Below, piece after piece: positions 1 through 9,247 of a stretch of 55,428 nt of DNA; position 1 is the stretch's first letter; each line of letters opens with the position of its first letter. The notes under the pieces were generated by a model. The model did not search any database. It was not told the origin of the DNA and saw only the letters and a program-made list of their open reading frames with translations. Location: assembly GCA_025350305.1 (NCBI GenBank), contig JANXYC010000185.1, forward strand, positions 1-55,428, written 5' to 3'. A program made the translations under genes and the position numbers. The stretch comes from Cyclobacteriaceae bacterium (GTDB lineage Bacteria > Bacteroidota > Bacteroidia > Cytophagales > Cyclobacteriaceae).

Positions 1-1178
1 GCCGTTCTCGTATTCGTATACGTGGCGTTAACGGTTGCTTTAAGCCGATCTGTGAGCTGCGTACTTCCGTTGAATGTGAAATTGTTTCTGGTCAATTCAT
101 TATTGGGCAATATCCCCATGTCATGAAGGTTACCATACGAAACATAGTACGTTGACTTATCCGATCCTCCTGAAAAAGACACATTGTTCTGGAAAGTACG
201 GCCCTGATGAAATAGGTTCTTTACATTATTTGGATATGAGGTCAGGGCTTCCTGCTGGCCACGGAAGTTGGTTACATTTTGTCCGGCAATTTTTGGTCCC
301 CAGCTGTTTACATCATTTGCGGGGTTAAAAACACCATATTGACCTTGACCATAAACGTTCTGATAATCCGGGAATCTGTTTACCTCCGAAAAGGTCACCC
401 CTGAACTAAAATTCACAGTATTCTTTCCTTTTCCTTTTGCTCCTTTCTTGGTTGTGATAATAATAGCACCGGCAGCTGCTCTTGATCCATACAATACAGC
501 CGCAGACGGTCCTTTCAGTATCGACATTGTTTCAATGTCATCCTGGTTAAGGTCGATACCACGGTTTGAATTGGAAACTCCGGACTGTAAAGCATTCGCT
601 CCGCCACCGTTGTCAATAGGAATTCCATCCACCACAAAAAGTGGCTGGTTCGTACCCGTGAATGTAGTTTGGCCGCGTATAAAGATGCTGGATGAAGATC
701 CTACCATTCCATTGGATCCTTGAATGCGCACCCCTGCAATCTTGGCGGTAAGTGCGTTGGCAATATTGGTAGTCCTCCCAGCCGTCAATTGCTGATTATC
801 GATTGAAGTCACGGAGTAACCAAGCGATTTAGTCTCGCGTGGTACGCCCAAGGCAGTGACCACAACTTCGGACAACTGCTTAATGTCCATTCCTAATTGA
901 ACATCCACCACAGAACGGTCACCAATCAATATTTCCTGTGTTTGCATGCCGATGAATGAGAACATCAAGCTGCCGCCTGCAGCGGAAACATTCAATTTAT
1001 AGTTGCCGTCAGCGTCGGTAACTGTTTCATTGGTAGTTCCTTTCAGTACTACGTTTACGCCAGGTAAAGTTGATCCATCCTCTGGGGAGGTCACCTTACC
1101 CGAAACCACTCGTTCCTGCGCCCACGCTGTCGTGAGGGCAAAAACGAATGTGAAGCACACTAATAAAAACTTCTTCAT
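1..1178 (-). CDS. SusC/RagA-family TonB-linked outer membrane receptor (N-terminal part; gene runs off the left edge)
   Basis: The gene encodes the N-terminal ~392 residues of a SusC-type TonB-dependent receptor, which imports glycans or peptides across the outer membrane with a SusD lipoprotein. The start at 1178 gives a Lys-rich signal peptide ending near ALTTAWA-Q. A carboxypeptidase-regulatory-like domain follows (VVSGKVTSPEDGSTLPGVNV) and then the plug, with the family motifs LFVVDGIPI, DIETMSILKGPSAAVLYGS and RAAAGAIIITTKKG. The barrel lies outside the window, as would any susD partner. The substrate cannot be told from this part. No convincing promoter box was found upstream; the closest is TAATTTCG at 1211-1218 on the minus strand, one mismatch from TAnnTTTG. 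Family assignment is firm. Confidence 0.95.
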   Translation of the reverse strand, partial: MKKFLLVCFTFVFALTTAWAQERVVSGKVTSPEDGSTLPGVNVVLKGTTNETVTDADGNYKLNVSAAGGSLMFSFIGMQTQEILIGDRSVVDVQLGMDIKQLSEVVVTALGVPRETKSLGYSVTSIDNQQLTAGRTTNIANALTAKIAGVRIQGSNGMVGSSSSIFIRGQTTFTGTNQPLFVVDGIPIDNGGGANALQSGVSNSNRGIDLNQDDIETMSILKGPSAAVLYGSRAAAGAIIITTKKGAKGKGKNTVNFSSGVTFSEVNRFPDYQNVYGQGQYGVFNPANDVNSWGPKIAGQNVTNFRGQQEALTSYPNNVKNLFHQGRTFQNNVSFSGGSDKSTYYVSYGNLHDMGILPNNELTRNNFTFNGSTQLTDRLKATVNATYTNTRT

Positions 1179-1390
1179 AGGTTTTTGGTTTAGGTTAAAT
1201 AATACACTTTCGAAATTATGGGATTATTTGTGAAAAGGGAATACCGCAAAAAGAAGCGCGTTAAACAAAACCGCTAATTTCCTTGGCGCAATCGATATAG
1301 ATTATGGTGTGACCTTGAAAATGGCTCAAAATCGATGATTGCTTCTGGGATTACTATATAACCCTGAGAAAAAAATACCGAATACTGTGT

Positions 1391-1425
1391 TAAAAAAAAA
1401 CCCGGAAATCCGGGGTGTTTTTGTG
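1391..1425 (-). terminator. Rho-independent terminator of rplU-rpmA
   Basis: Read on the minus strand, a GC stem (CCCGG, loop ATTT, CCGGG; 1414-1401) is followed at once by a run of T residues (1400-1391). It lies about 20 bp past the rpmA stop codon, where transcription of the ribosomal-protein operon should end before susC. Confidence 0.85.
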
Positions 1426-1445
1426 TTAGGAAATTAGACGTGTGA

Positions 1446-1703
1446 CTATGCTGCTGCCACCACAGAGACAAATGACTTATCGGCTCTTCCTTTTTTGAAC
1501 AATACAGTTCCATTGGTGAGCGCAAACAGGGTATGGTCCCTGCCGATCCCCACATTTCTGCCTGGATGATGTTTGGTGCCGCGCTGACGAACAATAATAT
1601 TACCGGCAATTACTTTTTGACCACCGAAAACCTTGATGCCAAGGCGCTTGCTTTCCGATTCACGCCCGTTTTTAACCTTACCTTCGCCTTTCTTGTGTGC
1701 CAT
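1446..1703 (-). CDS. rpmA: 50S ribosomal protein L27
   Basis: This is ribosomal protein L27 (85 aa, normal length), a large-subunit protein near the peptidyl-transferase centre. The N-terminus [16 protein letters not shown] and the core VIVRQRG-type segment ([18 protein letters not shown]) are diagnostic. The N-terminal Ala-His-Lys-Lys lies directly after Met, so there is no sign of the cleaved N-terminal extension seen in Firmicutes L27. It follows rplU by 23 bp on the same strand, the usual rplU-rpmA pairing. Confidence 0.97.
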   Translation of the reverse strand: MAHKKGEGKVKNGRESESKRLGIKVFGGQKVIAGNIIVRQRGTKHHPGRNVGIGRDHTLFALTNGTVLFKKGRADKSFVSVVAAA

Positions 1704-1726
1704 GAGTTAGAACGTTTTTCTACTTT

Positions 1727-2038
1727 TTATGCCTGGATACTTTCAATCTGAACTTTTGTAAATTTTTGACGGTGTCCGTTTTTAACGGCATATCCCTTCC
1801 GGCGTTTCTTTTTAAAAATAATCACCTTATTATCCTTCACGTGCTCTAATACTTTGCCGGATATGGTCGCTCCCTTGATCAGAGGACTGCCCACCCGTAT
1901 GACGCCGTCTGTGTCGATTAACAGGACCTTGTCGAACTGTACCGTTGTACCCGCCTCAGCGTCCAGGAGCGGCGTATATAAATACTGGTCTTTTTCTACT
2001 TTGAATTGTTTCCCAGCGATATCCACTACAGCGTACAT
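1727..2038 (-). CDS. rplU: 50S ribosomal protein L21
   Basis: This is ribosomal protein L21 (103 aa), which binds 23S rRNA. The start at 2038 (MYAVVDIAGKQFKVEKDQ) matches the family N-terminus; an in-frame upstream ATG at 2116 would add 26 residues without family likeness and lies upstream of the promoter box, so it was rejected. The C-terminal part contains the RNA-binding segment KKKRRKGYAVKNGHRQKFT. First gene of the rplU-rpmA operon. Confidence 0.96.
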   Translation of the reverse strand: MYAVVDIAGKQFKVEKDQYLYTPLLDAEAGTTVQFDKVLLIDTDGVIRVGSPLIKGATISGKVLEHVKDNKVIIFKKKRRKGYAVKNGHRQKFTKVQIESIQA

Positions 2039-2063
2039 GATAGTTGATTTTAAAAATGGACTG

Positions 2064-2071
2064 CAAAGATA
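2064..2071 (-). promoter_or_regulatory. Bacteroidota -7 promoter box for rplU-rpmA
   Basis: On the minus strand the octamer TATCTTTG matches the Bacteroidota -7 consensus TAnnTTTG exactly. It sits 25 nt upstream of the rplU ATG, implying a leader of roughly 20 nt. No clear TTTG -33 element was seen at 19-23 nt spacing. Confidence 0.6.
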
Positions 2072-2597
2072 GAATTCCATCCCGAAAAAACCAATAATTC
2101 TCTCAAAAAAGGCCAAAAGAACCTAAGAAGAAGGTTTTAGACAACCTGGGTGCGATTAGAAGGCTCTTGGGCCAAATTGAACAAGTCTTTCATCCCTCAA
2201 TTGATATAAGGGCTCTCTAAAAACTCCTTGTACCCTTCTCTTCCGAGAAGGGTGACGGGTTGAGGCCATCAAAGACAAGGTTTTTAGAGATGCCCATAAA
2301 TGACCACTGTAATTCAATTCAATTTTTTGTATTAAATTTTTTAGAAAATTTATCATTTGAGTATTCACTTTTCATAAGGGAGATAAGTGAATGAGAATGA
2401 AACCCTTTTCAAAATTCTGAAGGTCGGTAACATTTGAGATCGGTCATCGCCACCGGCCTTCCTCCTTTGATATGTATCCCCCATTTAGAATATTTGTTGT
2501 TCCCAAACTTTATTGAGTTCGTACGCTCATTTGATGAGCCGGCCGACGTCCTTTAAAAATTGCGGAGCACAAACTAACGACCAACCCCACAAAATAT
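2072..2597. other. Intergenic region between the divergent rplU and nrdB genes
   Basis: About 525 bp without a supported gene. It holds the imperfect inverted repeat at 2210-2295 (listed separately) and a small hairpin GCTCATTTGATGAGC at 2525-2539. Short open frames here, such as one on the minus strand at 2156-2368, run through the repeat and look like no protein family. An nrdB promoter must lie here but no exact TAnnTTTG box was found. Confidence 0.6.
2210..2295. repeat. Imperfect inverted repeat enclosing a perfect hairpin (REP/MITE-like)
   Basis: The left arm at 2210-2230 (GGGCTCTCTAAAAACTCCTT...) pairs with the right arm at 2275-2295 (ACAAGGTTTTTAGAGATGCCC) over about 20 bp with two or three irregularities. 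Between the arms is a perfect 8-bp hairpin, CCCTTCTC-TTCC-GAGAAGGG, at 2233-2252. The nested structure suggests a dispersed palindromic element; no second copy was seen in this window. Confidence 0.6.
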
Positions 2598-3587
2598 ATG
2601 AGCCAACCTTTATTTGAGGAACCCATCCTGAAAGAAAATAAGGACCGCTTTGTCCTTTTCCCCATCCGGCATCATGACATTTGGAAATTCTACAAGCAGG
2701 CAGAAGCAAGTTTCTGGACGGCAGAAGAAATCGATTTGAGTCATGATCTACGCGACTGGGCCAGCCTCAATGATGGTGAAAGGTACTTCATAACCCACGT
2801 TTTGGCCTTTTTTGCTGCCAGCGATGGGATCGTAAACGAAAACCTGGCCGAGCATTTCATTGGTGAAGTGCAATACACGGAAGCAAAATTTTTCTATGGA
2901 TTTCAAATCGCCATTGAAAACATCCATTCCGAGACCTACTCCCTGCTCATCGATACCCTGGTAAAGGACCCAAAAGAAAAGGATAAGCTCTTTCATGCCA
3001 TCGACACAATGGAGTGTGTGAGGAAGAAAGCGGACTGGGCGCTGCGTTGGATCAACCAGGGAAATTTTCAAGAGCGGTTAATAGCCTTTGCCGCAGTGGA
3101 GGGCATTTTCTTTTCCGGCTCTTTCTGCTCCATCTTCTGGCTTAAGAAAAGAGGCCTGATGCCAGGATTGAGTTTCTCCAATGAGCTGATCTCCCGTGAC
3201 GAGGGATTGCACTGCGACTTTGCCTGCCACCTTTACACCCGCCATGTGGCGAACAAGCTTCCTGAAGGACGTGTGACGGAGATCATCATGGACGCCGTCG
3301 CCATTGAGAAGGAGTTTGTGACCGATGCTCTGCCCGTGAACCTGATCGGGATGAATGCCCAGCTTATGTGTCAGTACATTGAGTTTGTTGCCGACCGGCT
3401 TTTGAATGAATTAATTGGGAAAAAGGTGTATGGCGCAGCCAATCCCTTTGATTTTATGGAGATGATTTCGTTGCGGGGAAAGACCAATTTCTTCGAAAAA
3501 CGCGTAGCGGAATATCAGAAAGCTGGGGTCATGAAAAGCACAGAAAAAGAAGTAGACCAAAAATTTTCCCTGAATGAAGATTTTTAA
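2598..3587 (+). CDS. nrdB: Ribonucleoside-diphosphate reductase, beta (R2) subunit, class I
   Basis: NrdB houses the dimetal-tyrosyl radical cofactor that drives reduction of ribonucleotides to deoxyribonucleotides by NrdA. All expected residues are visible: metal ligands D46, E77-region helix motif, E107 and H110 ([10 protein letters not shown]), E168 (AVEGIFF), E202 and H205 (RDEGLHCDF). The radical tyrosine is present as Y114, so this is a Tyr-radical R2 rather than a Phe-type subclass. The C-terminal tail FSLNEDF is the usual R1-binding peptide. At 329 aa it is of normal length for the short, eukaryote-like R2 type. nrdA follows 54 bp downstream on the same strand. Confidence 0.96.
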   Translation: MSQPLFEEPILKENKDRFVLFPIRHHDIWKFYKQAEASFWTAEEIDLSHDLRDWASLNDGERYFITHVLAFFAASDGIVNENLAEHFIGEVQYTEAKFFYGFQIAIENIHSETYSLLIDTLVKDPKEKDKLFHAIDTMECVRKKADWALRWINQGNFQERLIAFAAVEGIFFSGSFCSIFWLKKRGLMPGLSFSNELISRDEGLHCDFACHLYTRHVANKLPEGRVTEIIMDAVAIEKEFVTDALPVNLIGMNAQLMCQYIEFVADRLLNELIGKKVYGAANPFDFMEMISLRGKTNFFEKRVAEYQKAGVMKSTEKEVDQKFSLNEDF

Positions 3588-3641
3588 TTACCTTTTGAGA
3601 CCATTTTTTAAACTTTTACTACACCCAAACAACCCTCATAC

Positions 3642-6110
3642 ATGCTCGTATTGAAGCGTGACGGACACAGAGAGTCCGTTAAGTTCGACAAAATCACCTC
3701 CCGGATCGAAAAACTCTGCTATGGACTCGATCCAAAACTCGTGAACCCGGTAGAAGTTGCCATGAAGGTGATCAATGGCCTCTACGATGGCGTATCCACG
3801 CATGAATTAGACAGTCTCGCAGCGGAAATTTCGGCCACGATGATCACTCGCCACCCGGACTTCGCCAAGCTTGCAGCTCGTATTGCGGTCTCCAACCTCC
3901 ACAAGACCACCAGCAAGTCGTTCTCCAATTCCATGAAACGACTCTATCAGCATGTAGATGCCAAAACCGGACAGAATGCTCCCATGATCTCCAAGGAAAC
4001 ATGGAAGGTCATCAAGAATCATGCTGCGGAGTTAGATGATGCCATCTTTTACGATCGTGATTTCAGTTACGATTATTTCGGGTACAAAACGTTAGAGCGC
4101 TCCTACCTCATGAGGATTGAGGGCAAAGTGGTTGAACGGCCACAGCACATGTTGATGCGTGTGGCCGTTGGGATCCACGGTGAAGATATTCCTGCTGCGA
4201 TCGAGACCTACGACCTGCTCTCTGAGAAATGGTTTACGCACGCGACTCCTACGCTATTTAACGCCGGAACACCGAAGCCACAATTATCATCCTGCTTCTT
4301 GCTCACGATGAAGGATGATAGCATTGACGGTATTTATGATACATTAAAAAATTGTGCAAAAATTTCTCAATCGGCAGGTGGTATTGGTTTAAGCGTACAT
4401 AATGTGCGCGCCAAAGGCTCCTACATCAAGGGAACCGGCGGCACATCGAACGGCATTGTGCCCATGCTGCGCAATTTTGATATGACGGCACGCTACGTGG
4501 ACCAGGGTGGCGGTAAGCGCAAAGGAAGTTTTGCCATTTACCTGGAACCGTGGCATGCTGATGTTTTTGAATTCCTCGACTTAAAGAAAAACCATGGCAA
4601 AGATGAGATGCGTGCCCGCGATCTGTTTTATGCGATGTGGATACCAGACCTTTTCATGAAGCGTGTGGAGGCCAATGAGATGTGGTCACTCTTCTGCCCC
4701 AATGAGGCTCCTGGATTAGCGGATTGCTACGGAGAAGAATTCGAGCGCTTGTATGAAAAGTATGAGAAAGAAAACAAGTTCCGCAAACAAATAAAAGCGC
4801 AAGACCTGTGGTTTGAAATCCTTGAATCCCAAATCGAAACAGGAACACCCTATATTTTATATAAAGACGCTGCCAACAAAAAGTCCAACCAGAAAAACCT
4901 GGGCACGATCAAATCGAGCAACTTGTGCACGGAGATTATTGAATACACGTCGGCCGACGAAATAGCGGTGTGTAACCTGGCCTCCATTGCGCTGCCAAAG
5001 TTTGTGACATCGGATGGAAAGTTTGATCATCAGAAATTGTACGAGATCACGAAAGTCGCCACCCGCAACCTCAACAAGGTCATTGACGTCAACTACTACC
5101 CTGTACCGGAAGCCAAGAAGTCGAACATGCGTCACCGCCCTATTGGGCTGGGTGTGCAGGGATTGGCGGATGCGTTTATTCTTCTGCGAATGCCCTTTGA
5201 CTCAGAAGAAGCACGCGGCTTGAATAAGGATATTTTTGAGACCATTTACTTCGGCGCCATGGAAGCATCTATGGAATTGTCCAAAGCCAACGGACCCTAT
5301 GAAACCTTTAAAGGATCACCCGTTTCAAAAGGAATTTTCCAATTTGATATGTGGGGTGTAACCCCTGATTCCGGCCGCTGGAACTGGGAACAACTCAAAC
5401 GCGATGTAAAACAATATGGTGTCCGCAACTCGCTCCTCGTAGCTCCGATGCCAACGGCCTCTACTTCCCAAATTCTTGGAAATAATGAATGCTTTGAACC
5501 GTACACTTCCAACATCTACACGCGGAGGACGTTGTCGGGAGAATTCATTGTGGTGAACAAACACCTGATGAAAGATCTTATGAGCGCCGGACTTTGGAGT
5601 GATACCATGCGTCAAAAACTTATCGGCGCCAACGGATCAATCCAATCCATCCCGGAGATTCCTCAAAATATTAAAGACATCTACAAGACTGTGTGGGAAA
5701 TTTCTCAGAAGTCGATCATCGATATGTCGGCTGACCGGGGCGCTTATATCTGCCAGTCGCAGAGTTTGAATATCCACATCACGAACCCAAATTTTGGGAA
5801 GCTTACCTCGATGCATTTCTACGCCTGGAAGAAAGGCCTGAAAACCGGCATGTACTATTTGCGTTCGACCGCTGCGGCAGATGCAATCAAGTTTACTCTT
5901 GATAAAGCGAACATGCAACAGCCGGCATCCGAAGCGATTGGAGAATCCATCCTGGATCCGGTGATCGTGCAAGTATCCACTCCAGTCATGCTGAACGTAC
6001 AGCATGCCATCCAGTACGTGACTCAGCCAGTAGCAAGTACCGATCAGAATCGTGCCGACATGGCCTGCTCACTGGACAATCCGGATGCCTGTGAGGCTTG
6101 TGGGAGCTAA
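3642..6110 (+). CDS. nrdA: Ribonucleoside-diphosphate reductase, alpha (R1) subunit, class I
   Basis: NrdA is the catalytic subunit that reduces NDPs to dNDPs. An ATP-cone allosteric domain opens the protein ([21 protein letters not shown], residues ~5-90). The active-site cysteines are in place: the C218/C444 redox pair ([14 protein letters not shown]) and the thiyl-radical C429 in NLCTEI. The [17 protein letters not shown] segment is the phosphate-binding region, and the tail ends in CEACGS, the swinging-arm pair re-reduced by thioredoxin or glutaredoxin. At 822 aa the length fits eukaryote-like class Ia enzymes. It forms an operon with nrdB, beta gene first. Confidence 0.96.
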   Translation: MLVLKRDGHRESVKFDKITSRIEKLCYGLDPKLVNPVEVAMKVINGLYDGVSTHELDSLAAEISATMITRHPDFAKLAARIAVSNLHKTTSKSFSNSMKRLYQHVDAKTGQNAPMISKETWKVIKNHAAELDDAIFYDRDFSYDYFGYKTLERSYLMRIEGKVVERPQHMLMRVAVGIHGEDIPAAIETYDLLSEKWFTHATPTLFNAGTPKPQLSSCFLLTMKDDSIDGIYDTLKNCAKISQSAGGIGLSVHNVRAKGSYIKGTGGTSNGIVPMLRNFDMTARYVDQGGGKRKGSFAIYLEPWHADVFEFLDLKKNHGKDEMRARDLFYAMWIPDLFMKRVEANEMWSLFCPNEAPGLADCYGEEFERLYEKYEKENKFRKQIKAQDLWFEILESQIETGTPYILYKDAANKKSNQKNLGTIKSSNLCTEIIEYTSADEIAVCNLASIALPKFVTSDGKFDHQKLYEITKVATRNLNKVIDVNYYPVPEAKKSNMRHRPIGLGVQGLADAFILLRMPFDSEEARGLNKDIFETIYFGAMEASMELSKANGPYETFKGSPVSKGIFQFDMWGVTPDSGRWNWEQLKRDVKQYGVRNSLLVAPMPTASTSQILGNNECFEPYTSNIYTRRTLSGEFIVVNKHLMKDLMSAGLWSDTMRQKLIGANGSIQSIPEIPQNIKDIYKTVWEISQKSIIDMSADRGAYICQSQSLNIHITNPNFGKLTSMHFYAWKKGLKTGMYYLRSTAAADAIKFTLDKANMQQPASEAIGESILDPVIVQVSTPVMLNVQHAIQYVTQPVASTDQNRADMACSLDNPDACEACGS

Positions 6111-6129
6111 TTTCACGGATCAATAGAAA

Positions 6130-6161
6130 CGAAAAAGCCCTGCATCAACAGGGCTTTTTCG
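6130..6161. terminator. Bidirectional terminator between nrdA and the DUF5723 gene
   Basis: A perfect 13-bp stem (CGAAAAAGCCCTG / CAGGGCTTTTTCG, loop CATCAA) lies between two convergent genes. It has A/T runs on both flanks and so can end transcription from either side. Confidence 0.85.
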
Positions 6162-6177
6162 TTTTAGGCAAGAAGCA

Positions 6178-7629
6178 CTATCGGAACCTCTTTGATGGCG
6201 TACGGCCAAATGCGGATTTCTTCTTTTTTGGATTGGGGCTCTCATCATTAACCTCCACTCGTTTAGAAGTTCCTTTATCCCACCCAAACACAAAGTTTAA
6301 TCCAGCCCTTACCGTAATCAGTTGCGAACTGTTTACATAGGCGTTGAGATTTTTATTCGCAATCAGTGCGGCCGGCGCCCGGAGCAAGTTGTCGCCAACA
6401 ATATACAGTTGTACCGGCGATAAATTAAATGATACACCCAACCCAATGTTGTTGTAAGAACGATTTGATACAGTATACGTCAGCGAGGTGCTCAGCCATT
6501 TTCCGAAATGCTTATTCACGGCGCCGGTCATTCCGGAAGCATAGCGTCCCCTGAATTTTTCGGTGAAGAAAAGAGCCCCGATAGTCAGGTTCTTCGCGAG
6601 CTCATAACTTCCGCTGAGGTATAACTTGCCCGGCAGCATCGTACTGTAGGAACCCCTTGCCGCTTCCTTCATTTGAAACTTCTTCTTGATTGAGTCCACT
6701 TGAGCGCTGAGGTAACTTGAATTATTTTTAAGCAATTTATTCGCGTCAATTCCGGAAAAGGTATAGTTGGCTGTTGCCGGGTCCAATGTGTATTGGTAGG
6801 TGTCATTCTTCCAGGTAATGAATCCAATATCCGTCAGGCTGACTCCTACCGTCAATTTGTCCATGAATTTGTAGGTACCTCCGAGGTCAAGGCCCCACCC
6901 ACTGTTTTTCAAGTAGTCACTCACGTGATCGGAGGCATTGTACCCGGGTTTGTTGAGGCTGTAGATGCCGGAGGTCCGGACATCCGCCTGACCGGTTGCC
7001 GTAATTTTGTAGGTATCATCAATCTGGATGAGCAGGGATGAAGACTCTGTAGTAACGTTGGCGAGACCTTTTAGATATTTCAATCTTCCACCAACAGTCA
7101 GGTTGCTATTAATCTTATAAGCCATACCGATGGCGGTCTCCAGATAGGATAATCCTTCTTCTTGCGGTGAGGTGTTAGAGAAAGTGCCCACGAGAGGAGC
7201 GGTGCCGTCCACCAGCAGGGACGCAAGTCCTTTTGGTAACATCATCCGGTTATATCCTTTTAGCGTAGCACTGGTCATCAAATACATCTTTGAATTAAGA
7301 CGATACCCAAACCGAAAGAGGTCTGTCTGGACGGCCACGGTGACATAGTTTTTTTCGGCAAGATTTTGTGACCATTTGGTAAGATCCGCTTTTACAACAC
7401 CGCCTGTCCTCGAAATTATATCATTATAGGTGAAGCCATTATTTGAATATATCGCACCCACGGAGGAGATGAGTGGGAGGCCAATAGACATCCGATACCG
7501 TGGCATGATAGCTGGATTGGCATCGACCACCTGCGGAAGACTGTTCATGAAATACAATGTACTCTCCGTCTGGGCGAGTATTCCACCCGCGTTAAGGCCG
7601 AAACAAAGAAACAGAAAAAGTTTTTTCAT
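6178..7629 (-). CDS. DUF5723-family outer membrane beta-barrel protein
   Basis: A 483-aa protein with a signal peptide (MKKLFLFLCFGLNAGGILAQ) followed by aromatic-rich alternating strands typical of Bacteroidota outer-membrane barrels. The opening ...YFMNSLPQVVDANPAIMPRY and the repeated GL-type strands match the DUF5723 group as I know it. The C-terminus carries a basic stretch, NPKKKKSAFGRTPSKRFR. Its ATG overlaps the stop of the upstream lipoprotein gene by 4 bp, so the two are probably co-translated. Function unknown; assignment is from sequence style and N-terminal motif. Confidence 0.75.
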   Translation of the reverse strand: MKKLFLFLCFGLNAGGILAQTESTLYFMNSLPQVVDANPAIMPRYRMSIGLPLISSVGAIYSNNGFTYNDIISRTGGVVKADLTKWSQNLAEKNYVTVAVQTDLFRFGYRLNSKMYLMTSATLKGYNRMMLPKGLASLLVDGTAPLVGTFSNTSPQEEGLSYLETAIGMAYKINSNLTVGGRLKYLKGLANVTTESSSLLIQIDDTYKITATGQADVRTSGIYSLNKPGYNASDHVSDYLKNSGWGLDLGGTYKFMDKLTVGVSLTDIGFITWKNDTYQYTLDPATANYTFSGIDANKLLKNNSSYLSAQVDSIKKKFQMKEAARGSYSTMLPGKLYLSGSYELAKNLTIGALFFTEKFRGRYASGMTGAVNKHFGKWLSTSLTYTVSNRSYNNIGLGVSFNLSPVQLYIVGDNLLRAPAALIANKNLNAYVNSSQLITVRAGLNFVFGWDKGTSKRVEVNDESPNPKKKKSAFGRTPSKRFR

Positions 7630-9194
7630 TTCGTGGTAATCTTCAGTTTGGCCAGCAAGCCTACATTCAGCTTCAGTTTGTAGCCCGACTTAAATTTTAC
7701 ATTCAGTGATACTCCATTTGAATCTTTCGAGGTGTTCAGCCTGGCCTTTACCATTAAGTAACCGGAGGAAAATAACTTAGTGATTCTATCTTGAGGCAGG
7801 TCAAGTTTGAGATCGGTCGAACCCGGTTTTTGTAATTCACCTGAAGCCGTTACAGTGCTAGCTTTCACTAAATAGGTTTGATTACTGGTGAACAATGAAT
7901 CAAGAATATTCTTATTCTCGTCCATCAGATAAAACTGGATGTATGCATCTAGCGGCATTTCATTGACCGTTTTCACGTTGAGCGAGGCACTCGTCACGCT
8001 AGATTGGCTGACACTTCCCAAATCCAATTTTAACGTCTCGGTCAACGAGATTCCGCTGGCCTGTCCATAGAGTGGCACCTCGGCCGCCAGCGTCACATTC
8101 AGCTTGCTGGTATCGGCAAGAAAATCATTGCCGGCGATCAATCCCTTGTTGATCCTGGCATTTCCTGAGTAGTAGAGTTGATTGGGTGAAAAATTTATGA
8201 CGGCGGGCGCATTCGTCACACTCAACGATGTAGTAGCTGATTTTCCCAACACCGTTGGAAACGCAAGTGCAACCGGACTGGAGGGGCTTATCTGAAGGGG
8301 TAGTGTGGCACCAGGCTTCCTTGCTTCCAGTTTGGTGAAAATTACTTCGCTTGGCACACCGTTATCATTGCGAACTGACAACGTCACGGAGGGTTGTGCA
8401 AGGGAGATCTTTGCCTTATTCAACGAAGAGCTGAATACTGTGAGGTCGATGGTTTGTGCTGGAAGCGTGACAGTCTGATCGCCAAAAAAACCTTTGATGT
8501 AGGTGAAAGCCAAGCTATTGAAAGCCAACTGAATATTTACTTTCGTGCCAGGGGAGATGAATACCGGACTGGTTCGCTTCTTAAGAACCAGGTCCAGTTT
8601 TATATTGAACTTGTTTTTGTCCATGCTGATAATATAATTCTGCAACGATTTAGATCCAACACCGGAAGATGCGGTAAAACTTAAGGGTGTGTTTGTAGTC
8701 TTATCGGTCACATCCGTCAGAGTTATGTTTACTTCGAAGGGAAGATTATTGGGTGGAACTGTTGGCAGTGAAACACGGATGTTGTAGTCGAGCGAACCGG
8801 CCTTGAGCAACATTTCGCTTAGTTGCTCGGGGCTGAGATTCAAATCAATGACTTTGTTGATACTCATAAATTGAACATCAGAAGAACTGGCCGGTAAAGT
8901 CCCCGGGGGTAAGTCAAAACCTGTGACAGTCGTGTTGCTGGGCACAGCAAACAGATTGCGGATGTCCTGTGATGCGAGGGTTTGGGCGTAGGAGAAATAA
9001 AGCAAACCGTCAGAATACACTTTTAAATAAGCAGAATCCTTTCCGGTAACCAAATCCAGGATACTGATATTACCGAAGGCAACCGGCAGTGCCACGGTGG
9101 GAGTTAGTGTCAACGAATCGAGTGTATAGTCTTTATTGTCAATGCAGGAAGCGAAAGCCAGTATAAAGACAAAAACCAGGGAGCGATAAAACAT
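7626..9194 (-). CDS. Predicted lipoprotein, beta-strand-rich, function unknown
   Basis: A 522-aa protein with a lipoprotein signal (MFYRSLVFVFILAFASC, lipobox A-S-C), so predicted to be membrane-anchored. The start at 9194 gives a clean signal peptide; an in-frame ATG at 9215 would add seven residues and cannot be excluded. The rest is rich in Thr/Ser/Leu/Val with alternating strand-like periodicity and no motif I recognise. It lies 53 bp after acs and overlaps the DUF5723 barrel gene by 4 bp. An envelope role together with that barrel is inferred only from the overlap. Confidence 0.75.
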   Translation of the reverse strand: MFYRSLVFVFILAFASCIDNKDYTLDSLTLTPTVALPVAFGNISILDLVTGKDSAYLKVYSDGLLYFSYAQTLASQDIRNLFAVPSNTTVTGFDLPPGTLPASSSDVQFMSINKVIDLNLSPEQLSEMLLKAGSLDYNIRVSLPTVPPNNLPFEVNITLTDVTDKTTNTPLSFTASSGVGSKSLQNYIISMDKNKFNIKLDLVLKKRTSPVFISPGTKVNIQLAFNSLAFTYIKGFFGDQTVTLPAQTIDLTVFSSSLNKAKISLAQPSVTLSVRNDNGVPSEVIFTKLEARKPGATLPLQISPSSPVALAFPTVLGKSATTSLSVTNAPAVINFSPNQLYYSGNARINKGLIAGNDFLADTSKLNVTLAAEVPLYGQASGISLTETLKLDLGSVSQSSVTSASLNVKTVNEMPLDAYIQFYLMDENKNILDSLFTSNQTYLVKASTVTASGELQKPGSTDLKLDLPQDRITKLFSSGYLMVKARLNTSKDSNGVSLNVKFKSGYKLKLNVGLLAKLKITTK

Positions 9195-9247
9195 GTAAAC
9201 GCGTTTGTAGGGCATTGATCTAATCCAAGGTAAGAGAAGTAACCCGA

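Noticed and set aside
1274..1609. 111-aa minus-strand frame overlapping rpmA
   Set aside because: It reads out of frame through the rpmA gene and the terminator; rpmA is certain.
2156..2368. 70-aa minus-strand frame in the rplU-nrdB gap
   Set aside because: It runs through the inverted repeat, has no family likeness and no promoter or terminator of its own.
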